A DNA stretch of 64,000 nucleotides from Haloplanus salinarum (GCF_024498175.1 NZ_CP101823.1:3386906-3450905); one strand, 5' to 3'. Positions 42,219 to 51,395 are shown, counted from the first letter of the stretch. A program made the numbers and translations. The notes: generated by a model not told the origin, from the sequence alone.

Positions 42219-43952
42219 ATGGCGACTTCGTACGGAGCACTCGCGTTAGCGCCGCCACTGCTGGCCATCGTCCTCGCGATGACGACCCGGCAGGTGCTGG
42301 TGTCGCTGTTCGCGGGCGTGTGGATCGGGGCGCTGATCGTGGCCGGCTGGAACCCCATCGCGGCCACCGCGCTCACCATGGACTGGCTCGTGGAGGTGGT
42401 CCGCTCGCCGTTCGACACGAAGTTCATCCTCCTCATCATGTTCATGGGAGCCGGGGCCGCCTTCATCTATCGCTCCGGGGGGATTCTGGCGCTGGAGCGG
42501 TGGATCGGGGACCGGGTCGACAGCGCCCGCGACTCCCAGATCCTCACCTGGCTCATCGGCGTGTTCATCTTCTTCGACTCGTACACCAGCACCGTCGTCA
42601 CCGGGAACGCGACCCGGGAACTCTCCCAAGAGAACCAGTCCTCGCGGGAGATGCACGCGTACGTCCTCGACTCGACGACGTCGCCGGTGACGACGTTCGG
42701 TCCCGTCTCGAACTGGATCGGGTTTCAGGTGTCGATGGTCATCGTCGGGTTCGAGGCGGTCGACGTGACGCTCTCGGAACTCGGGGTCAGCGCCTTCGGC
42801 CTGTTCCTCCAGAGCATTCCCTGGAACATCTACTGTTTCATGGCCTTCTTCATGGTCGGGTTCATCTCGCTCACCCAGCGGTTCTTCGGGCCGATGCTCG
42901 ACGCCGAGTGGCGTGCCCGGTCGACGGGAAAGACGATCCGTGACGACGCGACCGCCCTCTCGAACGTCTCCCAGGACGTCGGCGAACCGAGCGAGCGGAA
43001 CCCCTCGCTCGTGAACTTCTTCGTTCCGATCCTGGTGTTGCTGGTCGTCGGGCTGGTCTCGATGTGGTGGCTCGGCGGCGGCTACCAGCCCGACGTCGAC
43101 GTCGCCACCGCGTTCCAGGAGACCGACGTGGCGCTCGGACTGCTGTACGGCGCCTTCGCGTTCATGCTGGCGGGCTTCGCCGGCGCGCTCGGCCTCCGGA
43201 CGATGGATCTCGAAGCCGCGAGCGAGACGATCATCTCCGGCTTCAAGACGATGAACATCGCCATCGCGATCATCGTCCTCGCGTGGGCCATCGGCCTCGC
43301 CGCCGAGAACGTGGGTACCGCCCAGTTCATCGTCGACACGATGGTGGGTAGCGGCGTTCCCGGGAGCTTCCTCCCGCTGATCATCTTCGTCGCCGCCATG
43401 TTCATCGCGTTCACGACGGGCACGTCGTGGGGAACGATGGGTATCCTGACCCCAATCGCGATCCCGCTCGGCTACGAACTCGTCGGGCCGTCGATCCTCC
43501 CGGTGTTGCTCGGCGTGCTGTTCGGCGGCGCTATCTGGGGCGATCACAGCTCGCCCATCAGCGACACCACGGTCATGTCGTCCATCTTCGCCGGTTCGGA
43601 CCACATCGACCACGTCAACACGCAGATCCCGCTCGCCGCGACGGCCGCTGGGGTCACCGTGGTCGTCCTGTTGCTCTACGGTTTCGGGCTCCGGACCCCT
43701 TTCATCGCGCTCCCGCTCGCGTTCGTCCTGACGGTCATCGCCGTGCTCGCGCTCAACAAGTTCGACGCGAGGCGCAAGGGACTCCCCGAGGTGATGCCCC
43801 CCGCCGAGGCCATCGACGCGGACGAACCCGCCCGCGACGCCGACGTCGACGACGGGAGCTACGCGTACCTCTCGCTGGTTCCGGTGGTCTCGGTCGTCGT
43901 CGTCCTGTCGTATCTCGTGCTCGTGTTCGCGTTCGCCACGCTCGGCGGCTGA
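42219..43952 (+). CDS. Na+/H+ antiporter NhaC-family protein
   Basis: 577 aa with about 12-13 helices. NhaC-like features are LALAPPLLAIVLAMTTRQVLVSLFAGVWIGA near the N-terminus, IFFFDSYTSTVVTGNATRELS near residue 127, FTTGTSWGTMGILTPIAIPL near 400-420, and FGGAIWGDHSSPISDTTVMSS near 440. It presumably exchanges Na+ for H+, though this family includes amino-acid and malate/lactate exchangers. The last 60 residues are a linker and final helix. Confidence 0.92.
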   Translation: MATSYGALALAPPLLAIVLAMTTRQVLVSLFAGVWIGALIVAGWNPIAATALTMDWLVEVVRSPFDTKFILLIMFMGAGAAFIYRSGGILALERWIGDRVDSARDSQILTWLIGVFIFFDSYTSTVVTGNATRELSQENQSSREMHAYVLDSTTSPVTTFGPVSNWIGFQVSMVIVGFEAVDVTLSELGVSAFGLFLQSIPWNIYCFMAFFMVGFISLTQRFFGPMLDAEWRARSTGKTIRDDATALSNVSQDVGEPSERNPSLVNFFVPILVLLVVGLVSMWWLGGGYQPDVDVATAFQETDVALGLLYGAFAFMLAGFAGALGLRTMDLEAASETIISGFKTMNIAIAIIVLAWAIGLAAENVGTAQFIVDTMVGSGVPGSFLPLIIFVAAMFIAFTTGTSWGTMGILTPIAIPLGYELVGPSILPVLLGVLFGGAIWGDHSSPISDTTVMSSIFAGSDHIDHVNTQIPLAATAAGVTVVVLLLYGFGLRTPFIALPLAFVLTVIAVLALNKFDARRKGLPEVMPPAEAIDADEPARDADVDDGSYAYLSLVPVVSVVVVLSYLVLVFAFATLGG

Positions 43953-43995
43953 CGTCTCCCCGTTCGCCCGTGTCGACGTTCGTCCGCGCCGACAC

Positions 43996-44541
43996 TCACT
44001 CCTCGGCCCCGGCCACGCGGTCGGCGAACGTCTCGCGGACCTTCTGCATCTTCGGCCGTATCTGCACCTGACAGTACGCCCGTTCGGGGTTGTTCGCGTA
44101 GTAGTCCTGGTGGTACTCCGCGGCCGGGTAGAACGTCTCTACGGGTTCGACCTCGGTGACGATAGGGTCGTCGTACGCGTCGGCCAGGCGCTCGATGGTC
44201 GCCTCGACGGTCTCCCGCTGTGCCTCGTCGTGGTAGAAGACGGCCGAGCGGTACTGCGAGCCGACGTCGGGTCCCTGTCGGTCCTTCGTCGTCGGGTCGT
44301 GGAGGGCGAAAAAGACCTCCAGTAACGCCTCGTAGCTCACCACCGCGGGATCGTACTCGACCTGGATCGCCTCGGCGTGGCCGGTCGACCCCGAACAGAC
44401 CGCCTCGTAGGAGGGGTCGGGGACGTCGCCGCCGCAGTAGCCGGAGGTGACGCCGTGGACCCCGGCGAGTTCCTGAAACGGCGCTTCCAGACACCAGAAA
44501 CAGCCACCCGCGAGCGTCGCGACCTCGTGGTCGTCGGTCAT
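43996..44541 (-). CDS. msrA: Peptide-methionine (S)-S-oxide reductase MsrA
   Basis: 181 aa, normal length. The catalytic motif GGCFWCLEAPF lies near residue 12 with the nucleophilic Cys in GCFWC. The substrate-binding region is YDPAVVSYEALLEVFFALHDPTTKDRQGPDVGSQYRS, followed by VETFYPAAEYHQDYYANNP. It repairs oxidised methionine. No MsrB is fused or adjacent. Confidence 0.96.
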   Translation of the reverse strand: MTDDHEVATLAGGCFWCLEAPFQELAGVHGVTSGYCGGDVPDPSYEAVCSGSTGHAEAIQVEYDPAVVSYEALLEVFFALHDPTTKDRQGPDVGSQYRSAVFYHDEAQRETVEATIERLADAYDDPIVTEVEPVETFYPAAEYHQDYYANNPERAYCQVQIRPKMQKVRETFADRVAGAEE

Positions 44542-44579
44542 GTGGTCCCGTAGGCACCGGAGCGGTATGTACGCAGCGC

Positions 44580-45860
44580 CTACAGGAAGTACGTCTCGTC
44601 CTCGAACGGTTCGTCCTCACCCGTCACGGCGAGGACGTCGAGCGCCGTGACGCGGGCGTCGACCCCGAGCAGGCCGGCCAGACTCGGTTCGGTCCGTCCC
44701 TCGTCCCCGGAGACGAGTTCCTTGATGTAGAGGCCCCCGGCGCCGTGTATCTCGACCGTGGCGTGACGGGGATCCACGAGTTCGCCCGTCGCCTCGTACA
44801 CCTCGCGGGTGCGGGTCAGGTTCGCCCGCCGGTGGTCGACCCGCTGGGGCGTGTACTGTTCGACCGTCGCCCCGTCGAGGTCGTCGAGGGCTGCGGCGAG
44901 GGTGTCGGCCTCGACCGGGGCATCGAACTCGACGTCGGCCCGGTAGGTCTTGCTCGCATCGAGTTCCTTCACCCGCTCGACCATCCCGTAAGTGGCGAGC
45001 CGGAGCCCGGTCACCTCGACGGCGCCGTCGGCGAAGGCGTTGACGTCCGACTCCAGTCGTCCGACGTCGATCCGGCGTCGCCGCGGCTCCTTCACCTCGA
45101 CCACGAAGGGCCGGCCGGTGTCGAGCATCCGGGCGTCGACGTCCTCCCGGCCCGCGCCGTGGAACAGGGCGTCGACGCCGTCCATCACGTCCTCGACGAC
45201 GGGCGCGATCAGCTCCTCGACGCTCCGGTCGTAGAGGTAGCCGCTCCCGTCGCAGTGGTCACACGGCTCCCGGCCCCGGCGACCGCTGCCGTTACACTCC
45301 CGGCAGGGCCACTCGGTCTGTGGGATCCCGCGTTCGAGTTTGCGGTACCGGCCGTAGACGAACGCGGAGTTGATCGTGGTCTCGACCCGGTCGTCGGCGA
45401 CGTCGAGGACGAACTGTACGTGCGGGCGCTCGAAGTCGACCTCCGCGTCGACGCGGCGGCCGATCCGCTTGCCCACTTCGCGGTTGAACTCCATCTTGAA
45501 GGGTTCGCCCGCGTCCGGCTCGGCGTCGACCTCCTCGCGGAGCAGGCGCTCGTTCTCCTCGATCAGCGGCGGCGTCCGGGTGCCGACCTGGTAGGTGTCG
45601 AACTCGACGCCCTCGACGGCGTCGGCGGCCCGGGCCGCCCAGTCGTCGAACTCGGTACACCGGCCCTCGCACACCCAGCAGTCGGCCGTGTCGACGGGGT
45701 CGAAGTCGTCGTCGTCGTCGAGGGCGGCGGCGATCCGCAGGGACCGGCCCCGCTCGGCGTTGGTCAGTCCGAAACTCCGGTCGGCGAACACGCGCCCCAG
45801 ACACGCGTCACACACCGGCCCCGTCGCGGCGAGTCGGCGCGCGTCGTCCAGGAGGGTCAT
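44580..45860 (-). CDS. pus10: tRNA pseudouridine(54/55) synthase Pus10
   Basis: 426 aa from the ATG at 45860; upstream in-frame sequence is Arg-rich shadow. It makes Psi54/Psi55 in archaeal tRNA. The N-terminal THUMP-like part has zinc cysteines CDACLG and CWVCEGRC. A second cysteine cluster, CRECNGSGRRGREPC with CDHCDGSG, is in the middle. The catalytic Asp is in GREDVDARMLDTGRPFVVEV near residue 250, and the KELVSGDEGRTEPSLAGLL end is typical. Confidence 0.95.
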   Translation of the reverse strand: MTLLDDARRLAATGPVCDACLGRVFADRSFGLTNAERGRSLRIAAALDDDDDFDPVDTADCWVCEGRCTEFDDWAARAADAVEGVEFDTYQVGTRTPPLIEENERLLREEVDAEPDAGEPFKMEFNREVGKRIGRRVDAEVDFERPHVQFVLDVADDRVETTINSAFVYGRYRKLERGIPQTEWPCRECNGSGRRGREPCDHCDGSGYLYDRSVEELIAPVVEDVMDGVDALFHGAGREDVDARMLDTGRPFVVEVKEPRRRRIDVGRLESDVNAFADGAVEVTGLRLATYGMVERVKELDASKTYRADVEFDAPVEADTLAAALDDLDGATVEQYTPQRVDHRRANLTRTREVYEATGELVDPRHATVEIHGAGGLYIKELVSGDEGRTEPSLAGLLGVDARVTALDVLAVTGEDEPFEDETYFL

Positions 45861-45886
45861 ACCGCCGAACGGGGCGGCGCGCGTAA

Positions 45887-46435
45887 TTAAGTTACCATTC
45901 CCAGGGCGCCGGCGAGCCACCAGCCGAGCGCGGCTAGGGCGACGATGGTCGCCACGCCGAGGCCCACGGCCCCGAGGCCGACCGACCACAGGTACCGCCT
46001 GTCGGCGGCCGCCGACGCCGGATCGGCGAGCCGGGCGTCGAGCAGCCCCACGGTCCGGCGGTTGGCCTTCCAGTACGCGTCGAACAGATCGCCGGCGACG
46101 GGGACGGCCCCGACGACGGCGTCGATCCAGAGGACGAACGCCACCCGCGCCAGCGTCGCCCGCGGGACGCCCGTGCGGACCGCCACCGAGAGGACGTACG
46201 CCGCGAGGGCGGCGCCGACCGCGTCGCCGACTACCGGCACGAGGCCGATCACCGGGTCGAGGCCGATCCGCCAGTGGGTGCCGGGCACGCGGATCGAGTC
46301 GTCGAGGAGGCGACTCAGGTCGCGGAGGCGCCGGAGGTCCGCGGCGACCGCGGGGTCGAGGTCGACGGCCGGATCGGCGCCGTCGCCGCTCCGGACGTCC
46401 GGGTCGTCGACCGTGGCCGCCGACGGGCGAGTCAC
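45887..46435 (-). CDS. DUF4112 domain-containing membrane protein
   Basis: 182 aa. After a 45-residue acidic N-terminus comes the DUF4112 block RLLDDSIRVPGTHWRIGLDP and GLVPVVGDAVGAALAAYV. Three or four membrane helices follow, with VGAVPVAGDLFDAYWKANRR as the second signature. The family is widespread, and its function is unknown. It ends 26 nt upstream of the pus10 start and is likely co-transcribed with it. Confidence 0.9.
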   Translation of the reverse strand: MTRPSAATVDDPDVRSGDGADPAVDLDPAVAADLRRLRDLSRLLDDSIRVPGTHWRIGLDPVIGLVPVVGDAVGAALAAYVLSVAVRTGVPRATLARVAFVLWIDAVVGAVPVAGDLFDAYWKANRRTVGLLDARLADPASAAADRRYLWSVGLGAVGLGVATIVALAALGWWLAGALGMVT

Positions 46436-46477
46436 GACCTACCTTACGGGTGCGACGGACAAAGCGTTCCGGGTCCC

Positions 46478-46666
46478 TCAGCGCATCCGGTCGAGCGACC
46501 GGGCGGTCGACCGATCGGCGGTGACCCACTCCGTGGCGATGTTCCCGCTCTCGGGGGAGAAGATGGTCAGTTCCGACGGGTCAGCGGGGTCGTCGAAGAG
46601 ACACTCCAGTTCGAACTCGGGCGTCGAGCGCAGCTCCGTCGTCGCCGGCGGGTTCGTGGCCGCCAT
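46478..46666 (-). CDS. DUF7511-like small acidic protein, 62 aa
   Basis: 62 aa with FELECLFDDPADPSELTIFSP and GNIATEWVTADRSTARSLD, a pattern repeated in many haloarchaeal small proteins near regulators and zinc ribbons. No cysteine cluster or membrane helix. It starts 3 nt after the stop of the 47-aa zinc ribbon gene, so the two form an operon. Function unknown. Confidence 0.8.
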   Translation of the reverse strand: MAATNPPATTELRSTPEFELECLFDDPADPSELTIFSPESGNIATEWVTADRSTARSLDRMR

Positions 46667-46669
46667 CGG

Positions 46670-46813
46670 TCAGCCACTACACCGTACGCACAGTTTCCGG
46701 TCGATACCGTCGCCATCGGCGGGAGCGATCTGCCCACAGCCGACACACCGGACCCGGGTCCGGGCGTACTCCGTGTGCGATGCGATTCGGGACGTTTCAC
46801 TGTTGCGGCTCAT
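46670..46813 (-). CDS. Zinc-ribbon microprotein, 47 aa
   Basis: Begins MSRNSETSRIASHTEYARTR, then a ribbon of two CxxC knuckles (RCVGCGQIAP and KLCVRCSG) at residues 24-46. This is too short for most gene finders. A TATA box at 46839-46846 on the minus strand lies about 29 nt before the ATG. It is the first gene of an operon with the DUF7511-like gene. It may act as a small nucleic-acid or protein adaptor. Confidence 0.75.
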   Translation of the reverse strand: MSRNSETSRIASHTEYARTRVRCVGCGQIAPADGDGIDRKLCVRCSG

Positions 46814-46838
46814 ACTTCGACATATGTCCAAGAGAACA

Positions 46839-46846
46839 AATAATTT
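46839..46846 (-). promoter_or_regulatory. TATA box of the zinc-ribbon microprotein operon
   Basis: On the minus strand aaattatt is centred about 29 nt before the ATG at 46813, in an AT-rich stretch of about 50 bases. The rest of the gap 46847-46990 shows no gene or clear signal. Confidence 0.6.
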
Positions 46847-46990
46847 TGGGAAGCAGCGGGTACAAAATGGGAACTAAGCACCGTTTGCTGTGGTCGGCAG
46901 CCACGGCTCCGAACGCCGTGATTCGGGCGGCCGCCGCGCCGGTCGGTAGCCTCACGGCTGGCGGGTGCGGAGAGCGGGGGAGAAAGCGGG

Positions 46991-47257
46991 TTACGCGCCG
47001 GCGCGCTGGAGGGCGTCCTCGATGTCGGGTCGCTGGGTGACGCCGACGAAGCGGTCGACGATGCCGTCGTCGTTCTCGACGACCACCGTCGGGAGGGACT
47101 GTACCTGATACTCGTTGGCGGTGTCCTGGTTCTGTTCGACGTCGACTTTCTCGAACTCGACGTCCCCGTAGTCCTCGGCCAGTTCCTCCAGAATCGGGTC
47201 CTGTGCGTCACACGGGCCACACCAGTCGGCGTAGAAATCGAGCAGTCGAACGGTCAT
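46991..47257 (-). CDS. Thioredoxin-family protein, 88 aa
   Basis: Short thioredoxin starting MTVRLLDFYADWCGPCDAQD; redox pair Cys-Gly-Pro-Cys at residues 13-16, cis-Pro in QSLPTVVVEN near residue 56, and end DALQRAGA. At 88 aa it lacks the first strand/helix of a full thioredoxin, as common archaeal minimal forms do. An in-frame extension to 47323 exists but is Arg/Asn-rich and has no start signal. It is divergent from the M50 protease. Confidence 0.9.
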   Translation of the reverse strand: MTVRLLDFYADWCGPCDAQDPILEELAEDYGDVEFEKVDVEQNQDTANEYQVQSLPTVVVENDDGIVDRFVGVTQRPDIEDALQRAGA

Positions 47258-47332
47258 TGGTCCGTCGACCGTACCGGATCGGTTCGCATAAGCGTTTGCC
47301 AACCGGCGACGATTCCGATCCACGAACCACCT

Positions 47333-47340
47333 GTTAATTG
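47333..47340 (+). promoter_or_regulatory. TATA box of the CBS-containing site-2 protease gene
   Basis: gttaattg is centred about 26 nt before the ATG at 47362, supporting that start over the in-frame ATG at 47338. Confidence 0.55.
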
Positions 47341-47361
47341 TCCCGCCGCGCCACTGTCCGT

Positions 47362-48501
47362 ATGCGAAGCTACACGATCACCGAGATCTGGGACATCCCG
47401 ATCCGCATCAACACGTCGTTGTTGCTCTTTCTTCCCATCCTCGCGTGGCTGATCGGGAGCGGCCAACAGATCGAACTCTACGCCGGGTTCATCGAGGGAT
47501 TCACCGGCGTCGGGTTCGACCTCGCCCGCCTCCGCGCGGGATCGACCCCGTGGCTGATCGGCATCGCTGCGGCGGTCGGGCTGTTCGTGAGCGTGACCGT
47601 CCACGAACTCGGTCACTCGTGGGTTGCGCAGCGCTACGGGCTGGAGATCGAATCGATCACCCTCTGGATCCTCGGCGGTATCGCCGCCCTGACGACGTTC
47701 CCCAAGGAGTGGGACCGCGAGTTCTGGATCGCCATCGCCGGCCCCGTCTCCAGCCTCCTCGTCACCGCGGTCTGTTATGCCGGCGTCCTCCTTCTCCCCG
47801 GCTCGTTCCAGGTGTCGCGGTTCGTCGTCGGCTGGCTCGCCATCACGAACGTCGTCCTGGCGGGGTTCAACCTCCTTCCGGCCTTCCCCATGGACGGCGG
47901 CCGGGTCCTGCGTGCGCTGCTCGCCCGGTCGTACCCCTACGGCACCGCGACCCGGATCGCCGCGCGGATCGGCGTCGGCTTCGCCTTTCTCTTTGCCATC
48001 GTGGGCGTCCTCAACTTCCAGATCATCCTCCTGCTCCTCGCCTTCTTCATCTACGGGGCCGCGACGACGGAGTCGAAGACGGTCCTCCTCGACGAGCTCC
48101 TCGACGGCATCATCGTCGGCGACATCATGACCGGCGACCCCGCGACCGTCGCCGCGTCGACGACCGTCGAGGACTTCGGCACCCGCCTGCTCCGTGACCG
48201 CCGGCCGGTCCACCTCGTGACGGACGACGACGGCACCCCCGTCGGTATCGTCACGCTCGACGACCTGAAGGATGCCCCCCGTGGGGATCACTCCTCGATG
48301 ACCGTCCGGGAGATCATGCGCGACGTGCCCCGGATCGACGCGACCGCCGACGCCTTCGATACCCTGGTCCAACTCCAGGGGATGGGCGGTATCGACGCCA
48401 TCGTCGAACGCGACGGGACGCTGGCGGGTGTCCTCTCGGAGGCCGACTACGCCCACGCCATGACGATCCAGCGCGGGTTCCGGAGCGGCGTCGGCGGCTG
48501 A
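47362..48501 (+). CDS. Site-2 protease (M50 family) with C-terminal CBS pair
   Basis: 379 aa. Intramembrane zinc protease: VHELGHSWVAQRYG near residue 80 carries HExxH, and LPAFPMDGGRVLRALLA near residue 173 supplies the third ligand (Asp in the N/DG motif). Six or so helices make up residues 10-240. Two CBS domains follow (VGDIMTGDPATVAAS near 252 and VREIMRDVPRIDATA near 315), probably sensing nucleotides. It may cleave a membrane-bound regulator; no candidate anti-sigma-like substrate is apparent here. Confidence 0.93.
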   Translation: MRSYTITEIWDIPIRINTSLLLFLPILAWLIGSGQQIELYAGFIEGFTGVGFDLARLRAGSTPWLIGIAAAVGLFVSVTVHELGHSWVAQRYGLEIESITLWILGGIAALTTFPKEWDREFWIAIAGPVSSLLVTAVCYAGVLLLPGSFQVSRFVVGWLAITNVVLAGFNLLPAFPMDGGRVLRALLARSYPYGTATRIAARIGVGFAFLFAIVGVLNFQIILLLLAFFIYGAATTESKTVLLDELLDGIIVGDIMTGDPATVAASTTVEDFGTRLLRDRRPVHLVTDDDGTPVGIVTLDDLKDAPRGDHSSMTVREIMRDVPRIDATADAFDTLVQLQGMGGIDAIVERDGTLAGVLSEADYAHAMTIQRGFRSGVGG

Positions 48502-48533
48502 CGGGGCTGCTCGACGGGTCCTGACCCAGCCGG

Positions 48534-48824
48534 CTACTCGGCGAGGAGCTGGTCCAGGAGTTTCGCCTGGGCGGCCGCGAGGTGTTCGGCGAGCGTCGAC
48601 GGGTGGACGTTCGGTTCCGCGGCCACCTCCGCGGCGTTCGTCCCCCTAGGGTACTCGACGTAGCCCTTCTCGTGGGCGGTCTCGACCACCTCGACCTGCC
48701 GGTCGGTCAGACGCTCCCGGTCGATGAGCGTGGCGTCTCCCGGCGTCGACGGTCCGACAGAGCCCCCGCATCGAGGCGTCGACGCCGGTCGCACGGCGGA
48801 TCGTGAGCGGTGGTGCCTCGTCAC
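48534..48824 (-). pseudogene. Truncated HTH-10 (bacterio-opsin activator type) regulator fragment
   Basis: The C-terminal 65 residues (LTDRQVEVVETAHEKGYVEY, then NAAEVAAEPNVHPSTLAEHLAAAQAKLL) match the HTH-10 domain that ends haloarchaeal Bat-like regulators of 210 aa or more. The 30 residues in front are unrelated to the usual sensor domain and look like non-coding frame. The upstream 140 nt contain no intact continuation. It is most likely a relic, although a short free HTH protein is conceivable. It is convergent with the M50 gene. Confidence 0.55.
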
Positions 48825-48964
48825 ACGATTTTACGTCGAGGGTCGGCTGAGCCGTCACCCGTGATATTCGGGGAGTTGACCCGTCCCGTCGGTATCCTCA
48901 CACGGGGATCTCACGCCGCCCGAGCGCCCATGAACGTCGATTCGACGCTCCCCGCCCTCCTACC

Positions 48965-50668
48965 TCACTCGTCCTCGAACCGCGGGGGTTCCACCCGCTC
49001 GTCCCCGCCGGCGGCGACGCCGTCGAACTCGAATCGGGCGCCCCCATCCGCGCTCTCGGTCACGCCGACCGACCACCCGTGAGCCTCCGCGATGTTCCGC
49101 ACGATGTTGAGTCCGAACCCCGTCCCGTCCGGATCGGTCGAGTAGCCCGTCTCGAACACCCGTTCGCGTTCGTCCTCGGGGATCCCCGGCCCGTCGTCGG
49201 CGACGTAGAAGCCGCCGTCCGTGCGCCCGACGGTGACCGTCGTCACCCCCTCTGTGGCGTCGCCGCCCCGGTCCGCTCCGTCGGCCGTTCCGCGCGTGAA
49301 GCTCTCGGTCTCCGGCCGGTTATCGGTGGAACCATGTTCCACGCAGTTCCGAAACAGGTTCTCGAACACCTGTGCGAGGCGTTGCTCGTCGCCCTGCACC
49401 GTCCCGAGGTCGCTCTCGACGACGAGCGTCGCGCCCTCGGTGTCGGTCGTGTTCCACGCCCTCTCGACGACCGACTCGAGGTCGACGGGGTGGAACTCGC
49501 TCACCGTCCGGCCGTTCCGCGCAAGCGTGAGCACGTCGTCGATCAACTCGTCCATGCGGTCCAAGGCCGACGACACCCGTTCCAGGTACGCGTCGTCCCC
49601 CTCCGCCGTTTCGACGGCGAGTTCGAGGTTGCCCTGTGCGACGTTCAGCGGGTTTCGGAGGTCGTGACTCACGACGCTCGCGAACTCGTCGAGGCGCTCG
49701 TTCTGCCGGGCGAGTTCCCCTTCGCGTCGCGCGAGTCGGTCCCTCGCAGTCATCGAATCGAGGGCGTGTCCGATGCTCTCGCCCAGATCGGAGAGCGCCT
49801 CCTGCTCCGTCGCGTCGAACACGTTCCCGCGGTTGGCGTAGATACTGAGGAACCCGTAGACGGCGTCCTCGCCCACCAGCGGGACGACCGCCATCGACTC
49901 GACGCCCTTCTCGGCCAGCATATCCCACCAGGGCTCCAGACTCGGCTCCGCGAACACGTCCTGAACCGGCTGTATCTCCTTCGTCCTGATCGCCTTCCCG
50001 CCCGGTCCTCGGCCGACCGGATCGGACGGGTCGACGCTCACATCCAGCGATTCGATGTACTCCTCCTCGTGACCCGCCCACGCCACCGGCCTGACGCTCT
50101 CCGTCTCCGGTACGTACCGTCCGATCCACGCGCTGTCGTAGACGTTCGACCGGGTGAGTTGCTCACAGACCGTGGTCTCGAGTTCTTCGCGATCGGTCGC
50201 GTTCACGACCTCCCGGGTCGCGATGCGGAGCGTGTCGTTGATCCGGGTCAACTGTTCCGTCCGTCGTCGCTGCCGCCGCACCCGCGCGTCGTAGACGCCG
50301 ACGGCGAGTCCCACGGCGGCGCCGAGTGTCACCCCGCCGAAGAGGACGTACTCGACGGGCGTAGCAGTCGGCCCGCGAGCCGTGACGGTGAGAAACAGCC
50401 ACGCGGTGGCCACGGCGAACACCGCCGCCCCACCGCCGACCCACGCCAGTATCCGTTCCCCCGATCCCTCGGGGACGTAGCCACCCCGGAACATCGACAC
50501 CCCGACCCAAACCACACTCAGCGCGACGAGCAGCGGTAGGAGGCCTCGCACCGCCATCGCCTCCGGTCGGGGCCACGCTCGCACCACCGCCGTCAGGTGT
50601 ACGACCACCAGCAGGAGGCCGCCACTCACGAGGAGCGACCCACCCTGCCGTGTCGACAGCCTCTCCAT
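48965..50668 (-). CDS. Membrane histidine kinase with GAF domain
   Basis: 567 aa. Four N-terminal helices (residues 12-31, 41-60, 73-94, 103-125) are followed by a GAF domain (residues 145-310, with GHEEEYIESLDVSVDPSDPVGRGPGG). The phospho-acceptor His is in EFASVVSHDLRNPLNVAQGN near residue 337. The ATPase has N-box FENLFRNCVEHG near 445, followed by an unusual acidic insert before DDGPGIPEDERE and FGLNIVRNIAEAHGW. No response regulator lies beside it. Confidence 0.93.
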   Translation of the reverse strand: MERLSTRQGGSLLVSGGLLLVVVHLTAVVRAWPRPEAMAVRGLLPLLVALSVVWVGVSMFRGGYVPEGSGERILAWVGGGAAVFAVATAWLFLTVTARGPTATPVEYVLFGGVTLGAAVGLAVGVYDARVRRQRRRTEQLTRINDTLRIATREVVNATDREELETTVCEQLTRSNVYDSAWIGRYVPETESVRPVAWAGHEEEYIESLDVSVDPSDPVGRGPGGKAIRTKEIQPVQDVFAEPSLEPWWDMLAEKGVESMAVVPLVGEDAVYGFLSIYANRGNVFDATEQEALSDLGESIGHALDSMTARDRLARREGELARQNERLDEFASVVSHDLRNPLNVAQGNLELAVETAEGDDAYLERVSSALDRMDELIDDVLTLARNGRTVSEFHPVDLESVVERAWNTTDTEGATLVVESDLGTVQGDEQRLAQVFENLFRNCVEHGSTDNRPETESFTRGTADGADRGGDATEGVTTVTVGRTDGGFYVADDGPGIPEDERERVFETGYSTDPDGTGFGLNIVRNIAEAHGWSVGVTESADGGARFEFDGVAAGGDERVEPPRFEDE

Positions 50669-50747
50669 CGTTCGTAGTGCCTCCCGTCCCTTGGAATAAC
50701 TACGGCCTGGGAGAATCAGCTCCGAGAACGACGGCGGTGGGAACGCG

Positions 50748-51071
50748 TCAGCCCCGTGATCGCCAGGCAGGTGCGGCGTCGAGCGCCGGTCGGGCCGCCT
50801 CGAAGTCCATGCGGGCGGCGCCGTAGAAGTGCTCTCGGCCCGTCGGCGTCCGGACCTGTACGACCACCGTCTCGCCCGTCACGTCGAAGACCGACACCGC
50901 CCAGAGCGCGTCGCGGTGCTCCCACTCGCCGTGACACGAGACGCCGTCGTCGTCGATCACTCGGGAACCGAGTTCCCAGCTCAGCCGCGTCAGATGAGCG
51001 AGGTCGAAGGGGACGACCTCGGGGAGCTGTGCGCCCGCACCCCCCGATCCACGGGAACCACGTGTTGCCAT
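50748..51071 (-). CDS. Hypothetical protein, 107 aa
   Basis: From the ATG at 51071; nine further residues upstream are open but less likely. A Gly/Ser-rich N-terminus is followed by VVPFDLAHLTRLSWELGSRV, CHGEWEHRDALWAVSVFDV and VVVQVRTPTGREHFYGAARMDFEAA, which look like a small alpha/beta domain. I recognise no family. It is a single gene between the histidine kinase and an AT-rich gap. Confidence 0.7.
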   Translation of the reverse strand: MATRGSRGSGGAGAQLPEVVPFDLAHLTRLSWELGSRVIDDDGVSCHGEWEHRDALWAVSVFDVTGETVVVQVRTPTGREHFYGAARMDFEAARPALDAAPAWRSRG

Positions 51072-51395
51072 ACCAGTCGCCACGCCGTCCCACGACAAAA
51101 ACCTGACCGTTCGTCCGTGACCGTTTGGCCGGCTCCCGATACCACGCTTCGGGGGATCCGTCGTCTCGTGTAACTAGATCCCTATATTCGCCAAACAATC
51201 GAAATAGATTGGCACAAAATTTCATACACCAGTAATTATATCACGCAATATTGTAAAACAGGGAGTGAGTTGGCGGCCGGCCCACGGTGTGGCGTTCCGG
51301 TCATCGGTTCGGCCCGTGGCTGGGGTCGCTCCCGCTCGCGGATAGCCGCGGACCGCTTCGCCGGACGACCGCCCGGCCGTCCTCGACGACCAACG
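51072..51395. other. 324-nt AT-rich intergenic region at the left edge of the catabolic island
   Basis: No gene is seen. Positions 51170-51260 are strikingly AT-rich (runs such as taattatat near 51233 and caatattgt near 51246), unlike the GC-rich surroundings. A promoter for the M20 operon may lie here, but the AT box is about 160 nt before the ATG at 51396. The AT patch may also mark a recombination junction. Confidence 0.5.

Noticed and set aside
51270..51395. N-terminal extension of the first M20 peptidase from a TTG
   Set aside because: The extra 42 residues are Arg/Gly/Pro-rich and unlike any M20 N-terminus; the ATG at 51396 gives a normal start.
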